DNA of 46,625 nt from Saccoglossus kowalevskii. Its lineage: Eukaryota; Hemichordata; Enteropneusta; Harrimaniidae. The notes beneath the pieces are model-generated. The model saw nothing but the letters and a program-made list of their open reading frames with translations, did not search any database and had not been told where the DNA came from. Shown one piece after another: positions 1-11,512 of this stretch. The position numbers and the translations under genes were made by a program. The stretch spans positions 90,909 through 137,533 of the forward strand of contig NW_003139323.1 of NCBI RefSeq assembly GCF_000003605.2. The letters run 5' to 3'. Positions within the stretch are counted from its first letter, which is position 1; each line of letters opens with the position of its first letter.

Positions 1-194
1 GTTATGCACTCAGTACAGTTGTTATATTATGCAGTACAACTTTAAAATATAATACCAAACTGAATTCTTGATACCTTTATCTATGGCAATATTACCTTCA
101 TATTATTCAATTTAATTAAGTACAGGTGAGTGAAATGCCACACTTGTTTTACATAAATCAGGTCACGACAGCCATTCTTGTAACCTCAATACTA

Positions 195-260
195 GATCTT
201 CAGAGCTCTATGGACGGGCAACTGTTTCGATCCCCAGTGGGCTTTTTCCGAAAGAGTGTA
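195..260 (+). mobile_element. Possible SINE remnant with B box
   Basis: GTTTCGATCCCC is followed by AGTGGGCTTTTTCCGAAAG, the order seen in many tRNA-derived SINEs after the B box. No convincing A box lies upstream. Confidence 0.25.
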
Positions 261-1743
261 GATTAGGTTAACATGCTATAATAACCCAATTCATTTTTAA
301 GTCCCCTGACACGAACCGCGAAAACTAAACACACACAAGTCAATTACATTGCAATCATTCACTCTGTTGGTAACATCAGATTACCGCTCCTCTATATTTC
401 TTTTCAGACAGGGTTCATTGCGGTTAAATAAATGATTTACATTTTCTGTAATTTAACAAATCGTCAAGACAATATAACAAATAGACATTTTTTCACGTGA
501 ATGTCTATAAAACAATCTTCACGCATATCACGAGATTGTACTAAATCCCAACGCAAACATTAGCCATTTACAGACGGGCGATAAGGGTGAGGGATGTGAT
601 TATACCAGTCATGATACACTTAATAAGTAACAAGACTCATTTGTTATTAACGCTATCTAATTATTTATCACTAATGGACTGACCATTAAATAGTGAAGTT
701 TTAAAGCACTGAACATGTTACTGACGTCACTGATATAAACATTATCAGATGATTGTCACGTGACTGTTAAAGCATCACGGTCGCGGGGGTCATATCGAAC
801 ACAATAATGTTAGAACGTGGACTCTTGCTGGGGGAATTGAACTATTTCGGTACGATATTATTTCACTGTTATGGTTACAATAGATGCTACATAATTTCTA
901 TGTCAGATAACATAGTTTGACGTTCACCGGCATTGCTAAGACTGGGGCTATATAAACACTGAATAGCGGTCGCGGTAAAAAAAAATATTCAATTCCTTAG
1001 TCCATTACGACTTACCTACACAACATGGAACATGCATGAGAATATGAATCCAAATTACAACTTGAAAGTGGGCAATTATCAAGAAACGAACGGCGTATTG
1101 CAAATGGAATAACAATAGCATGTGCACTGACACAAAATTGCATACCCGAGCAAAAAGAGTGGTATGAGACAGTGATTATGATTACAGTTTAGGTGGTGTT
1201 GTTATCACCATGGGAGGTCACAGTCCATGAAGCATCTAGCGTTGATTTTCCATTTCACGAAGGACTAGTCCTATATCTCGTTTCATACGAATATGCCGAG
1301 CCTCCATTCATCCAGAATGTATGAATTTACATTCTCCGGTACCTCAAACTACATACATCAGTTCACGTGCTCCATTAACCTGCACTGCACCAAATATCGT
1401 GATCTTTTGAGAAGTAGGGAATTTCCAGATTGTGCTTTTCACAAGTAAAAGCATTAATAAAATTTACTCTGGACTTTGAATTTTACAAGCATTTCAATCA
1501 TTTCAACGATCATTCCATTTTTTGTTCTTTTTATACAAACATCAATACAATATCGACTAATATTGACAACTACCATCATCCTCTTGTGACTTGTGACTGT
1601 TCGTCTACTTCGTCTACTATGCCTCTATCATCTCAGGTGGTCGGAATAATGTGCAAAATGCTGGACTCCAAAAGATAATAGCATGCATACCAACTATTAT
1701 AGAACCTCGTTGAATCAATTGGCGGTATCATTTTAAAATCATC
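261..1743. other. Non-coding stretch
   Basis: A+T-rich DNA without a credible gene. Besides the CRE/E-box pair, the minus strand shows a donor-like TGTAG followed by GTAAGT ending at 1016. The 82-codon frame at 1430-1678 has no protein features. Confidence 0.6.
722..764. promoter_or_regulatory. CRE plus palindromic E-box
   Basis: TGACGTCA at 722-729 and GTCACGTGAC at 755-764. The pair resembles bZIP and bHLH/USF sites seen in promoters, but no exon is evident beside it. Confidence 0.25.
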
Positions 1744-2120
1744 AAGTACTCTGTTGAAGAGGATGCAGATAAATGGGCTAAAAGGGAGAAGGTTGAACCG
1801 GTACACTGTCAGAACGGGTCAAAGCTGTTAGAGGTGCAGCATGTTATCGCATTAACAAAACCCTATCACGCTTCCAAAGTAGGCCCAAATCTATATTCAG
1901 TGATCTGGAAGTACGTAAGTGTCTGTCTCCTCCAAATATGTGATTGTGCCTGTTGACAAACTGATAATCTTGTGTTTGTCTGTGGCAGATATTATTATGA
2001 ATGTTTAAGCAAGAGACTTTGTTTCTCTGAGGCATCTGATAATTCTGCCTACAAACACCCTACATTTAGCAAGGGTGACATTAAGCTTTATTTGTCTGCC
2101 ATTAAAACGGACTTCAAAAC
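1744..2120 (+). pseudogene. Decayed reverse-transcriptase ORF fragment of a retroelement
   Basis: Pieces of one protein family appear in successive plus-strand frames. VEEDADKWAKREKVE starts at about 1756. KYVIVPVDK lies at 1934-1960. LVFVCGRYYYECLSKR begins at about 1966 in a shifted frame and is followed by YKHPTFSKGDIKLYLSAIK to about 2110. The order (acidic/W-A-R-K-E-K-V, then V-P-x-D-K, then V-C-x-R-Y-Y) matches the region before the RT core in a reverse-transcriptase family that I recall from many aquatic invertebrates, perhaps Penelope-like. At least two frameshifts and in-frame stops make it non-functional. The assignment rests on pattern memory, so the family name is tentative. Confidence 0.5.
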
Positions 2121-4070
2121 AATTTTGCAGGGGTAGAATTAATCAAATTTGAAAATTGCAGAATTCAAAGAACTCTTGGAAAACCTGAAAGCAATATTTC
2201 TCTCTAATATTTCTGCTATCAAAGTTGTTGTTCACAAAAAAAAAATAAAATTGCTTATATCAGGGTTAGAATGCACCTAAACCGATGCAAAATAGTTTTA
2301 CACAAAAGATCACTATCACTATGGTGAAAATGCTTTTCAATTTTGTTATTTTGCTTGCTGATTTATTCGTACTGACTCATGTAATTGCTTCTCACGTGTA
2401 GTAAATTCACTTCTCTACAACTACAATTGAACTACGTACGTGTGTAAATGTATTTTGATCCATGTGTATTGTTATTTATATCTCTGTAAGAAATATGGAA
2501 GACATGAATTTTTTAAAGGATTTTTCACCATTTTCATACAAATCCATGTCCATTACTTTAAAGAAAAGGCGCCAGCACATCAGCTATTGTTCAAGAAATT
2601 TACTATTTAAATCCCAAGTTTTGCAGTTCTAAATATATTAATCGCCCAGTAGATTTCTCAATCGCCCATCATCAACTTGATTGTAAATACGTTATAATAT
2701 TGTGTTCAATTAGACGTATATCTATATGCACTATGTTAGGTTCACAATCTCTTGGGTGACATTTGACTTCGATTTAAATCGAAACTAGGCTGCAACACAG
2801 CATTGTGATCGTTTGAACGTGCCTCGCTCAATGAGAATATTTAAATTTCGTTCTGACTCCTGAAAACACATAAATGACAATCAATGCCCCGGCAATACCT
2901 ATAGAGACTTGGAATAAAAGAAGCAATTTCTTGTCCTTGATGAAAATCAACCTTGAATAGCAAACGCAACAAGAGAAATACTATCGTTCTCAATTGAAAA
3001 GCCGCAACACAAACAAGAAACCTGCACGCGTCGGAGCGGATATTACACTTTAAATATACATTGATTTTAGTATTCTATTAACCCTTTGCGCTAGCACCAA
3101 ATTATAGTGCTAATAACAGTACGGTAGATAGAATATAATGTTCCATTGTTAATAAACTCTCAGCCCTACTCCTTCCAATATTCGCTTTATAAGTCAGGAT
3201 GCTGAAAGTGTACTCCATTCAATCAACGTATTGTAATCCTCGCACGTAGAGATAGACTGTATAGAACACGGATGAATTAAACTGAGCGATTTGTTGATTG
3301 ATAGACAGACTGCAGCTTCGTTGATTAGGCGAGTTGTATGCGCTGAATTGTTATCATCGGTAAACTTAGACAGGGTGATCATCAGATCTTGCACTCTGAC
3401 AGGTGACGATTATATTCGCAGGGAGTCTTTTCTGTTGTTTAATAATCTCCGGGATATTGAAGAAGATTTGTGTACAAGTGTATACACGACCGTCACAATA
3501 GGATGGAGAGATTGAAGTGGCATATATGTAATTTGCTCTTATATTAACTCGACCTTTCAGTAATATAGTGTGAACCATTGCGTAACATTTGACTGAACTA
3601 CGTGTATGTGTTATTCAGTATGTGTTATTCTTTCTCATCACGCCAGTTTGAATTTGCATTAGTCATCTTACTTGACTACATTGGTAAAATAAATGGTGGT
3701 ATTCTTTGTTCAATGTGTGTATGCCTGTTTAATATTAAAAAATACACATTGTAATGTGGGGTAAAACTATATATTTTTTTCTCCAATTATTTTGTAAATG
3801 GGAAAATATTAAGAACTAGAAGAAGCTCATATCTTCACCAAAGAGTCAAAATACTTCTTCTCACTAATATCCATAACATATTGTATTGATATATTTACAT
3901 AAACCTTTTTGGAAACAAATATGTTTTGAATGGTTTATTTACTCAAAGAATCATACATTGACCTTACCTAACAATGGTGAAGAATCTAATAATTTTAAAT
4001 TCTAATAACTTGGTTTATGTCTAAGAAACAACCCGTTTATAACGTTTTGAGTCATATAACAAGCATTCTA
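2121..4070. other. Non-coding stretch
   Basis: A+T-rich, with the 16-bp palindrome at 2768. A 75-codon frame at 3291-3515 (TTG first codon) reads plausibly near GDDYIRRESFLLFNNLRDIE but has no recognisable domain and no clear splice sites. Confidence 0.55.
2768..2783. other. Perfect 16-bp palindrome
   Basis: TTCGATTTAAATCGAA is self-complementary over 16 bases. No function is known. Confidence 0.5.
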
Positions 4071-4084
4071 GTTTCTATGGTAAC
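4071..4084. promoter_or_regulatory. RFX X-box-like palindrome
   Basis: GTTTCTATGGTAAC matches the RFX X-box consensus (GTNRCC N0-3 RGYAAC) with one change in the first half. Confidence 0.35.
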
Positions 4085-4305
4085 GAGATCCAGGTATCCC
4101 CAAACGTCTTATCAATTGGACTAACCTTTCCCGGATATGTCATGACAATTCTTGCATACATTTTGAGTTATATATAAAGAATCAATTCCAAAATCGTTGT
4201 TTCCATAAATTTGGATCAACATTTTTTCTAATATCGAATCAATAGTCAAGGGTAACCCTCTTCTAAAAATCTCATGACAATTTAGTCATAATTTGTTTAC
4301 AATGT

Positions 4306-4319
4306 GTTTCCATGGCAAC
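4306..4319. promoter_or_regulatory. RFX X-box-like palindrome
   Basis: GTTTCCATGGCAAC is a near-perfect 14-bp X-box, a form bound by RFX factors, for instance upstream of ciliary genes. No gene is visible nearby. Confidence 0.4.
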
Positions 4320-4618
4320 CAGACCCACATCTCTATCTAAATATGTGAATAATTGTTTTCGTCCTTCTGTTAAGGGAATCATACATTTCATTAAAATTCA
4401 TTCAGAATGTTTTGCGCTGTCTTGCATACAAATGAACAAACACCGGCAAAAACATTAACTCTATGTCGGAGGTAATAAATGTTAATAAATTGGGGACAGT
4501 TTTTATTCGACACAATAATGAAGCATTATTCAATGTCATCCAATTTCCAAAATAACATATAAAACCATGCCAGTCGCACTATAAGTTACCACACAAAGAT
4601 GTGAAACGGAATGATATC

Positions 4619-4632
4619 ATCACCATAGCAAC
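4619..4632. promoter_or_regulatory. RFX X-box-like site
   Basis: ATCACCATAGCAAC keeps the two half-sites with a changed first base. It is the third such site in 560 bases. Confidence 0.25.
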
Positions 4633-7600
4633 CAATGATTACTGTATTTAGAAACCTATTCTGGAAATTGAACGTCTTAGGCCAATATTCTTATATTGAT
4701 TTTGAGTACATCATAATGAATTTAGGAAAACAATTTCTGGTTTTGATATATGCTTAAAGTGATAGAATAGTAACACACGTCACTGTGTTTACTATTATAC
4801 TAACCTTCGTCAACGTTGAAATAGGGATATTAGTTATACTCAACAAACGCACTAATTTTGACTAGCGACACGTTGGTCACAGAGCAGAGCTGTTAAACAT
4901 GAAAGATGATGAAATGCCTTATGCGATCAGCGCTTCATATGTGGAACTATAATTACTGCTCGCACTGCATATCCAAAATACATTCCCACAGTTTGTTCGT
5001 TTTGAAAATATTGATGAAGTGCTACCGTACAAATTTAATTTAGAAAAATGCAAACAAGTGTTAGTTTAAACAACGTAACATAACATGTATTTTCATGTTA
5101 TCAATAATTTCTCATGGGTGACTTTTTAAGTAAAATCACCACGTATGTGTTTACAAGGCATATAAAGATTTATAAATATACCGGGTTAAATATAATATAT
5201 TTGTCATAAAAATAGCATGCAAATACATTATCGACCTCATGAATAACTTAACCTTTTGAACAAATAATTGCACAATATATGCATTAACATTTTTATATGC
5301 AAGGTTTATGAAAGCATGATAAAGCATTTATAATGAATGACTTAATTACAAATATATTTTTTTTTCTATAATCACCCACAGCTGTTACAATCAGATAGGT
5401 TTGATTATCATGAATATTAAAAATGTCATATTAGATTTCTGTGATTATATTATAATTGAAAATGTAGTTTTTAAAGAGTTTTGTTAGATCATATCTCACT
5501 ATTGCTTTGTCGTTGATATCAAATGATATGTTATTAATAATTATTGATACTCAAATAAGTAATCTATACTGGAGTTGATAATAAATAAATTACCAAATAA
5601 GGTAAATACACGTGATACTTGTGACCACTAACACAGAAATGCATTTCATTTCACGAACCCCGATTACTGCATTGACTCGAGAGAAGAATTATAGGAAATT
5701 AAGGGCATTTTAATTGAAAAATTTTCTGGTAGTCACATAAACCGTTTAATTCACATTTCAATGGTTGTTTAAAATAGCATTTAACCGGTCTATGTAAATT
5801 TGTTTTGCAGTAGTATTCACATCTTTGACCAAAACATCACATTCTGAGGGGTATATAAACGTGTCATTATATTCCACAAAATGGTGGATGCAGTCTGCTG
5901 TTTTGCCATTATTTTTTTACTACTTACACCAGATATTACTGTGAATATAGAAACAAATTAAGTCTGACGATTGGCGATAAGACAATAAACCTCAGAGTAG
6001 GGCGACAACGTTTACATTTGTTCAGCTTCTGTAGAACGTGGTTAGTGTTTGTTCTGAAAAAAATATTCAATGAAACATTTAAAAAATGCAAGGTAACATC
6101 GTACATAGCCGCTTCCCATTGTCTTTTGACCCAGTTTCCTATTCCTATTCGTGATTATAGATATAGCGCAAAGCCACATCCTTAGTAGGAATATTGCGTA
6201 TTTTGAGATTGTGAGTCGTGATTGAAATTGTATTACATATTACAGATACATCAGACATGACAAACTGTCATGACATATGGATTTAATGCTATATCTAAAG
6301 TGCTGCTACCGCGTCATATCAACGTACATGTACGATTGCATGTGAAAGTCCACAGAAAACACAACACTTTCTCAGTTGTGATTGTATTGCAATAATGTAG
6401 TGACACGATCTAATATTTTGAATTTCTATAAGGGAAAGTGGATTTCATCTTAAAATTTGCCAATAGCTCTAGATTTATTAAATTCTTTGCCTTGTTCGCG
6501 CCTTTAGTTTACACGAAACGGAAAACAAGTAAAAATCTAAAATCTACATAATATAAAGCACCTAGAGGTTTATATCATACATCAGCTCAAGGTGGATTTT
6601 ATATAGATCAGTGTATAGACAGTTTTGACATTGAATAAATATATTGACTTAACAGTTATGCACAGTTAGAAATAAACGATCGACAGTTTGGTTCGAATAC
6701 GAATCCAAGAACTTGCCTTTGAGATTTTCTAGTTATCGGATGTAGATATTGGCTTTCGAAGAATCTCATTTTCATATGTGGATTATTGTGTATAGAGTCG
6801 ATTTACTACCGTTTCGAATAGACAAATTTATCGGAACAATAGAAGCAAATTCCAAAAGCCCGTATGAGACATGTGTGCTGCATCCCCATATCGGCGTACC
6901 CGATCTGCAAAAAAAGGCCTCGTCACGGTCTGTTGATATCACTTGTCGAATGCACTTCTTTCAAGTATGAGACTCTTTCGTATAACGCCTGTTTGTAGAT
7001 TGTCCCCGTACACGAAAAGTCACTCGGGTGAGAAGAATGTTGGCTTTATCCCGTGATTAGAATGTTAAATTATTGAAATGAAATATTCACATTTGACGTT
7101 TACGGTTGTCAAACTGTAATAACTATTGTTTGGCATTATGTACCATCGCAACACATCGCCATATGAATATTAATACGTTCTGAGTTTTTAAAATGTATCT
7201 AAATTGTGGAACAGTAACACGCCGAAGTTATTATCCATATGTGCATATTTAATAACGTGAAGTAATTTCTCTTATTTCAGACGTCTAAATTAATATGTTG
7301 TTCGCACCAAATACAGTGAAATTATAGCTGACCTCGGGTCAATGGAAAATACGATTCGAGTCTACATGTCGAGGTTGTTTAGTGACAATACAACGCATGT
7401 ATTGTTTTCAATATCTACACCGGGCTCTGCCTAATATAAATGTTGTACAGAATAATACTAATTGTATGAAGAAGTGTCCTTGGCATATTCGAAGCTGAAT
7501 AAGTGTGTTTACTGAAATTTCGTGAAATTGTAGATACAATACGCAATACTTCAAAACAGATGAGTAATGAACTGAAACGAGCAATAACATCCTTAAACCC

Positions 7601-7780
7601 TTTCTTCATTGACATAAATGAAAGTGCCCAATCTCTTCTCTGTGGTATTGTTGTCTCTAATGCAGTCTCACCGGGCAAACTTAATTCCCGGAAAATAATG
7701 GAACGAATGACAAATCAGAGTAAACATGCTCTCTAAAAATAAATTAACTTGCAATCACATGCTCTCTCAATACGCGAACC

Positions 7781-7783
<3 letters not shown>
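4633..7783. other. Non-coding stretch
   Basis: A+T-rich intergenic or intronic DNA. I see no gene, repeat array or recognisable element in it; the open frames near 6749-6970 and 7408-7736 lack protein features. Confidence 0.6.

Positions 7784-7877
<94 letters not shown>
7784..7877. repeat. (AT)n microsatellite, 94 bp
   Basis: An uninterrupted AT dinucleotide run of 47 units. Tyr-Ile repeat peptides read through it in several frames are artefacts. Confidence 0.98.
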
Positions 7878-7879
<2 letters not shown>

Positions 7880-8664
7880 ATTTTATTTCATTTATCTTTC
7901 ATTTTCCTATCCGTATGGTTTGATTGCCTATTTTCATCACTTTTGAAATCACGTGGTATCTTAAAAGTATATTTATCGTATAAATAGCCCGCACTTAATG
8001 CAGCCCATCGTTAGCGAAAGGTATCTCAAATTGTTTGCAAAAAGGTAGCATACTAAATTATTGTTCAATATTAAAAACAAAACAAAAAAACAGTTGTCCA
8101 CTAACGCTGGCTGATAACTTTAATACAAGTTAGATACGTAACTCAACTTTGGCCCAGTATGGACGAAAAATCGATCCGCAATTATTACCAGCAATACCTG
8201 AAATATAGGTCATTTCACGTAGGGCATTGCTGTGGTAAATTTCATATTTTATTTATGTCAATGTATGTAACTGTGTTGCTGTTGCGTTTCAAGATGTTAT
8301 CGTATTGCCTTTTACATAGCGAACAAGACGAAACGTGTCTGGTTATAATAACACATACAAATATCCAATTCTACGTAATTATACACATTATGTGGTAAAT
8401 ATTATCTGTACCTGCAGCGCCACTCATGTTTCTTATATCGTGTTCGGTCATTTGATACAGCTTATATATTACCCGGGACACATATTGCGTAAATACATCA
8501 GCAAATCTTTTGATTAATATTTTGAAAGGAAAAGAAAACGTGCCAGTACACATAATAGAGAGTAATAACGAGACTGTAAAACTATATTCCTAAAACTGAT
8601 ACAAGCAGTGATATCAATCATTCAACATGTAAATATGCCCACTGCGATCACCATTGTCAGTCGT
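7878..8664. other. Non-coding stretch
   Basis: A+T-rich DNA after the AT microsatellite. The overlapping frames at 8159-8553 are not protein-like. Confidence 0.6.
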
Positions 8665-8845
8665 GTCTCTGACGTCATACCATCTACGTATCGTGCACGT
8701 CTTTACGAATAATAATGATGAACATTTTTTTGCTTTGCCGCTACACAAACTGATCACGTGATGAGATCGAAGTGTCACAGAACGAATGGAGCGCGCACAG
8801 AAATCATTGTTTTAATATGACGTCATCTGCGCCGGAGGGCTGGGA
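8665..8845. promoter_or_regulatory. Regulatory-site cluster: two CREs and an E-box
   Basis: TGACGTCA occurs at 8670-8677 and 8818-8825, and ATCACGTGAT at 8753-8762. The patch is somewhat C+G-richer than its flanks (for example GCGCGCACAG, GCGCCGG). It may be a promoter or enhancer; no adjacent exon is clear. Confidence 0.3.
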
Positions 8846-10504
8846 CACTTGCTATTTAGTTTGATGCCCTAAACAAACATACCTCATTATGGACCAAATA
8901 TTCATTTGGGCCAATCTATTATAGGCTAAGCGGGATAAGGGTTTAAATTACTTGTGGACATCAAAAGTGGAAAAAAGAACTCTACTTGACATGCTAAATG
9001 CACCTCTTCAGCCTCTTATGAGCTAACCTACAAAATAATATTTTATGAGAAATTTTGCGTGTAGTAGTCAAATACATTGAAGTGCTTTATTTCATGAATC
9101 TCAAATACACGCTTATAACAGACGTGGATGGACATCAAGCAGCAAACTACTGACGGGTTTTGTGTACCACTGTAATACTTCCATCCCAGTAGCATAGTTC
9201 AGCTATAACGACTAATAACGTTATGTTAATAGTGTTATGTTACTACCGTTTACACTTTGCTCCAAAAATATGTTTATTTCGATTGTGACACGATTATGAG
9301 CAAAGTTTGGTAATGTTCTCTGGGTTGTTTATACCAAACACACACACACGCACACACACCCACACACAAATAAATACACTTCACTGTGAAGTTGTTACTC
9401 ACAAGTTTTGTATTTAGCCAGGTCATCAGACAGGAATCGTTCATTCAAGAATGGGATACAACTGACAATTTCGATGGCCACACATATAGCCTAGTATGGC
9501 TGTATGATAGTGTCAAATAAAACATGCCAATGTGAAATGCTGATATTAAAATGCATAATTACCCATGCAGACATGCACAAAATATGATACCTAAGCCAAT
9601 AATATGTTATATATGTAACAAGTATTCAATTTGAATAAAATTAGTTTTGCTGGAAATATTTTATCATTTATTTCACTTATTTGTTGATGTGCTCAATGTT
9701 TTCTATCACCTTTACCTAATTGTGTTGTTTTTATGTCATTTGAAACATCATGTCTCATTCAAAACCTTACATGTGAAACACAAATATTGTTAGTTACAAT
9801 GGTAAGAAGATCAATCGTAAAAATGGCGGCGAAGGAATATCACTATTTGCTCTTCTTTTTGTAAATAACCATACAAAACCCCCAGATGGATTCAGTGGTG
9901 CAGTAGAGTTATCCTCTATATCTAGTTTTGTATCAAGAATTTGAATAAGTTTCATAATATCAATACAATTGGTATTTACAAATAATATCCAAACGTGACT
10001 TAAACAATAAATCCAACTGTACAAAACGCTGGATTACAAATCTAAGAATGATTTCAATGGTTGCATCATTATATTCACATAAAACCGGGCTGATAAACCG
10101 TCACGTACACCAAATCTAAAATAGAAACAAATTACAAAATATGGGTCACCCCCTGATGAGATTGAAGACCCATTGATATCCATAAAATAAATATAATTGA
10201 AGAAAACAATTATCAAAGTACATTTGCTTAGGAATGTACTTTAAAAAAAAATTTAGACCCTTTCGTATTGCATTCAGGGGATTACACCAGCAAAAATATT
10301 CTTATTCATTCGGATCTACGATTCTGTCTGCCGGGGGTCTGGTATTCAAATCCACATCCCAAATTTCGATCAATTTAATTTTATGAAGAATTATAATCCT
10401 TGTGGAGTTGAACAAATTGAAAAATAATGAAAAATATGCCCCAATTCTAGATTATAGTAGATACGCAATTGTATCCTCATTATAGACCTAATGCCCGAAA
10501 TATA
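8846..10504. other. Non-coding stretch
   Basis: A+T-rich, with the CA microsatellite at 9336 and an AAAATGGCGGCG YY1-like motif at about 9821. Nothing else is supported. Confidence 0.55.
9336..9368. repeat. (CA)n microsatellite, imperfect
   Basis: CA dinucleotides interrupted by single G and C changes. Confidence 0.9.
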
Positions 10505-10740
10505 CCTACCCCAAAGGGAGAACGTCCCTAAATCTGCATCTTCTGTAAGTGCATCATCGGGTTCTGCGCACGTGCAAATGCGAAATAACATAGAGCGCGC
10601 TTCAGCGAGTTGCTGACGTCACGGTTTCACTCCACAGCCATATAGTCATACGCAAAGAAGACAGTGGTCTCCATAATCTGAAACGTTTTCAAATAAGCTT
10701 TGATCACATTCGAAAGTTTTGCCACAGACAGGTATGTTAA
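10505..10740. promoter_or_regulatory. GC-richer promoter-like patch with possible divergent first exons
   Basis: The patch holds CTGCGCACGTGCA (NRF1/E-box-like, about 10564-10576) and a CRE, TGACGTCA, at 10614-10621. On the plus side, GCCACAGACAG is followed by the donor GTATGT at 10732, as in a 5' non-coding exon. On the minus side, an ATG at 10591 opens a protein-like stretch that ends near the donor-like GTAGGT at 10509. Both exons are inferred from motifs alone. Confidence 0.3.
10510..10591 (-). CDS. Possible first coding exon, unrecognised
   Basis: From ATG at 10591 the minus strand reads MLFRICTCAEPDDALTEDAD and seven to eight more residues to donor-like GTAGGT (10509) or GTATAT (10505). 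Composition is less A+T-rich than the frame after the donor, and a CRE lies just upstream. No matching downstream exon was found, so this is only a candidate. Confidence 0.18.
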
Positions 10741-11480
10741 TCAAACATCGGCCATAATTAATATTTATTTACGAAATTTCAATATCCAAACAGTTGTTTG
10801 TATTGCAACATATTTACATCTGTCATACCCGCAACTTGTTGACATGTTCCTGCTATATTGATCAATTTAACATCACTTGTCCAATATTTCGACGCGTGAA
10901 ATATGTGACTTTGATATAAAAAATCTGTAGATTTTGTTATCTATATTATATAGACTTTATCTTAAATAAGTACATTGCCACCAATATGTCACGTCGGCCG
11001 CATGATATTTTGTTTTCAACTGCTTTATTATTCGACCACATCATCCAACTAATTTTATTTTTAGAATAAAGTACCTGGGTAATTTTTTTCTTTAGTTATT
11101 TTTTTATCACACTGTCCGCAATATTTGCACCCACCGCTGTTATCAAGCCTTTCCTGTGAATTTTAACAGTGTCGAAGATTTGTTTTGATTTCTCGCCTAG
11201 TGTGACCACTCAAAGCTTATTTAAGAAATACAGATGAAATATATCCACCTTTCATTCGAAATTAGGTTTTATTTCTGTGTTTTAAATATACAACAAAACA
11301 AAATCATATCTCCTATGCAACTTCAAACGCCGTCCAATGAATAATTCCGAACAGCGATGTTTGCGAATCACCCGTGCAGTAGGTATGATATGAGAACAAA
11401 ATACAAAAACATTCAACACGATACCCCAAATATGGCAGACACAACACTTCTAAATATAGAAGGTGTTATTAAATATGCAA

Positions 11481-11512
11481 CGTCACGTCACGTGACATTA
11501 TGTGACGTCACG
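11481..11512. promoter_or_regulatory. Dense CRE/E-box cluster
   Basis: CGTCACGTCACGTGACATTA followed by TGTGACGTCACG packs a CACGTG E-box (11489-11494), a TGACGTCA CRE (11503-11510) and several GTCAC half-sites into 32 bases. The arrangement is partly palindromic. Confidence 0.35.

Noticed and set aside
118-135. CAG followed by GTGAGT, a perfect donor near the left edge
   Set aside because: The preceding sequence is A+T-rich with no frame, and the window edge prevents testing; a chance match is likely.
7726-7946. Overlapping frames encoding Tyr-Ile repeats
   Set aside because: They are the translation of an AT dinucleotide microsatellite.
10310-10372. B-box-like GGTATTCAAATCC
   Set aside because: No A box at a suitable distance and no tRNA fold.
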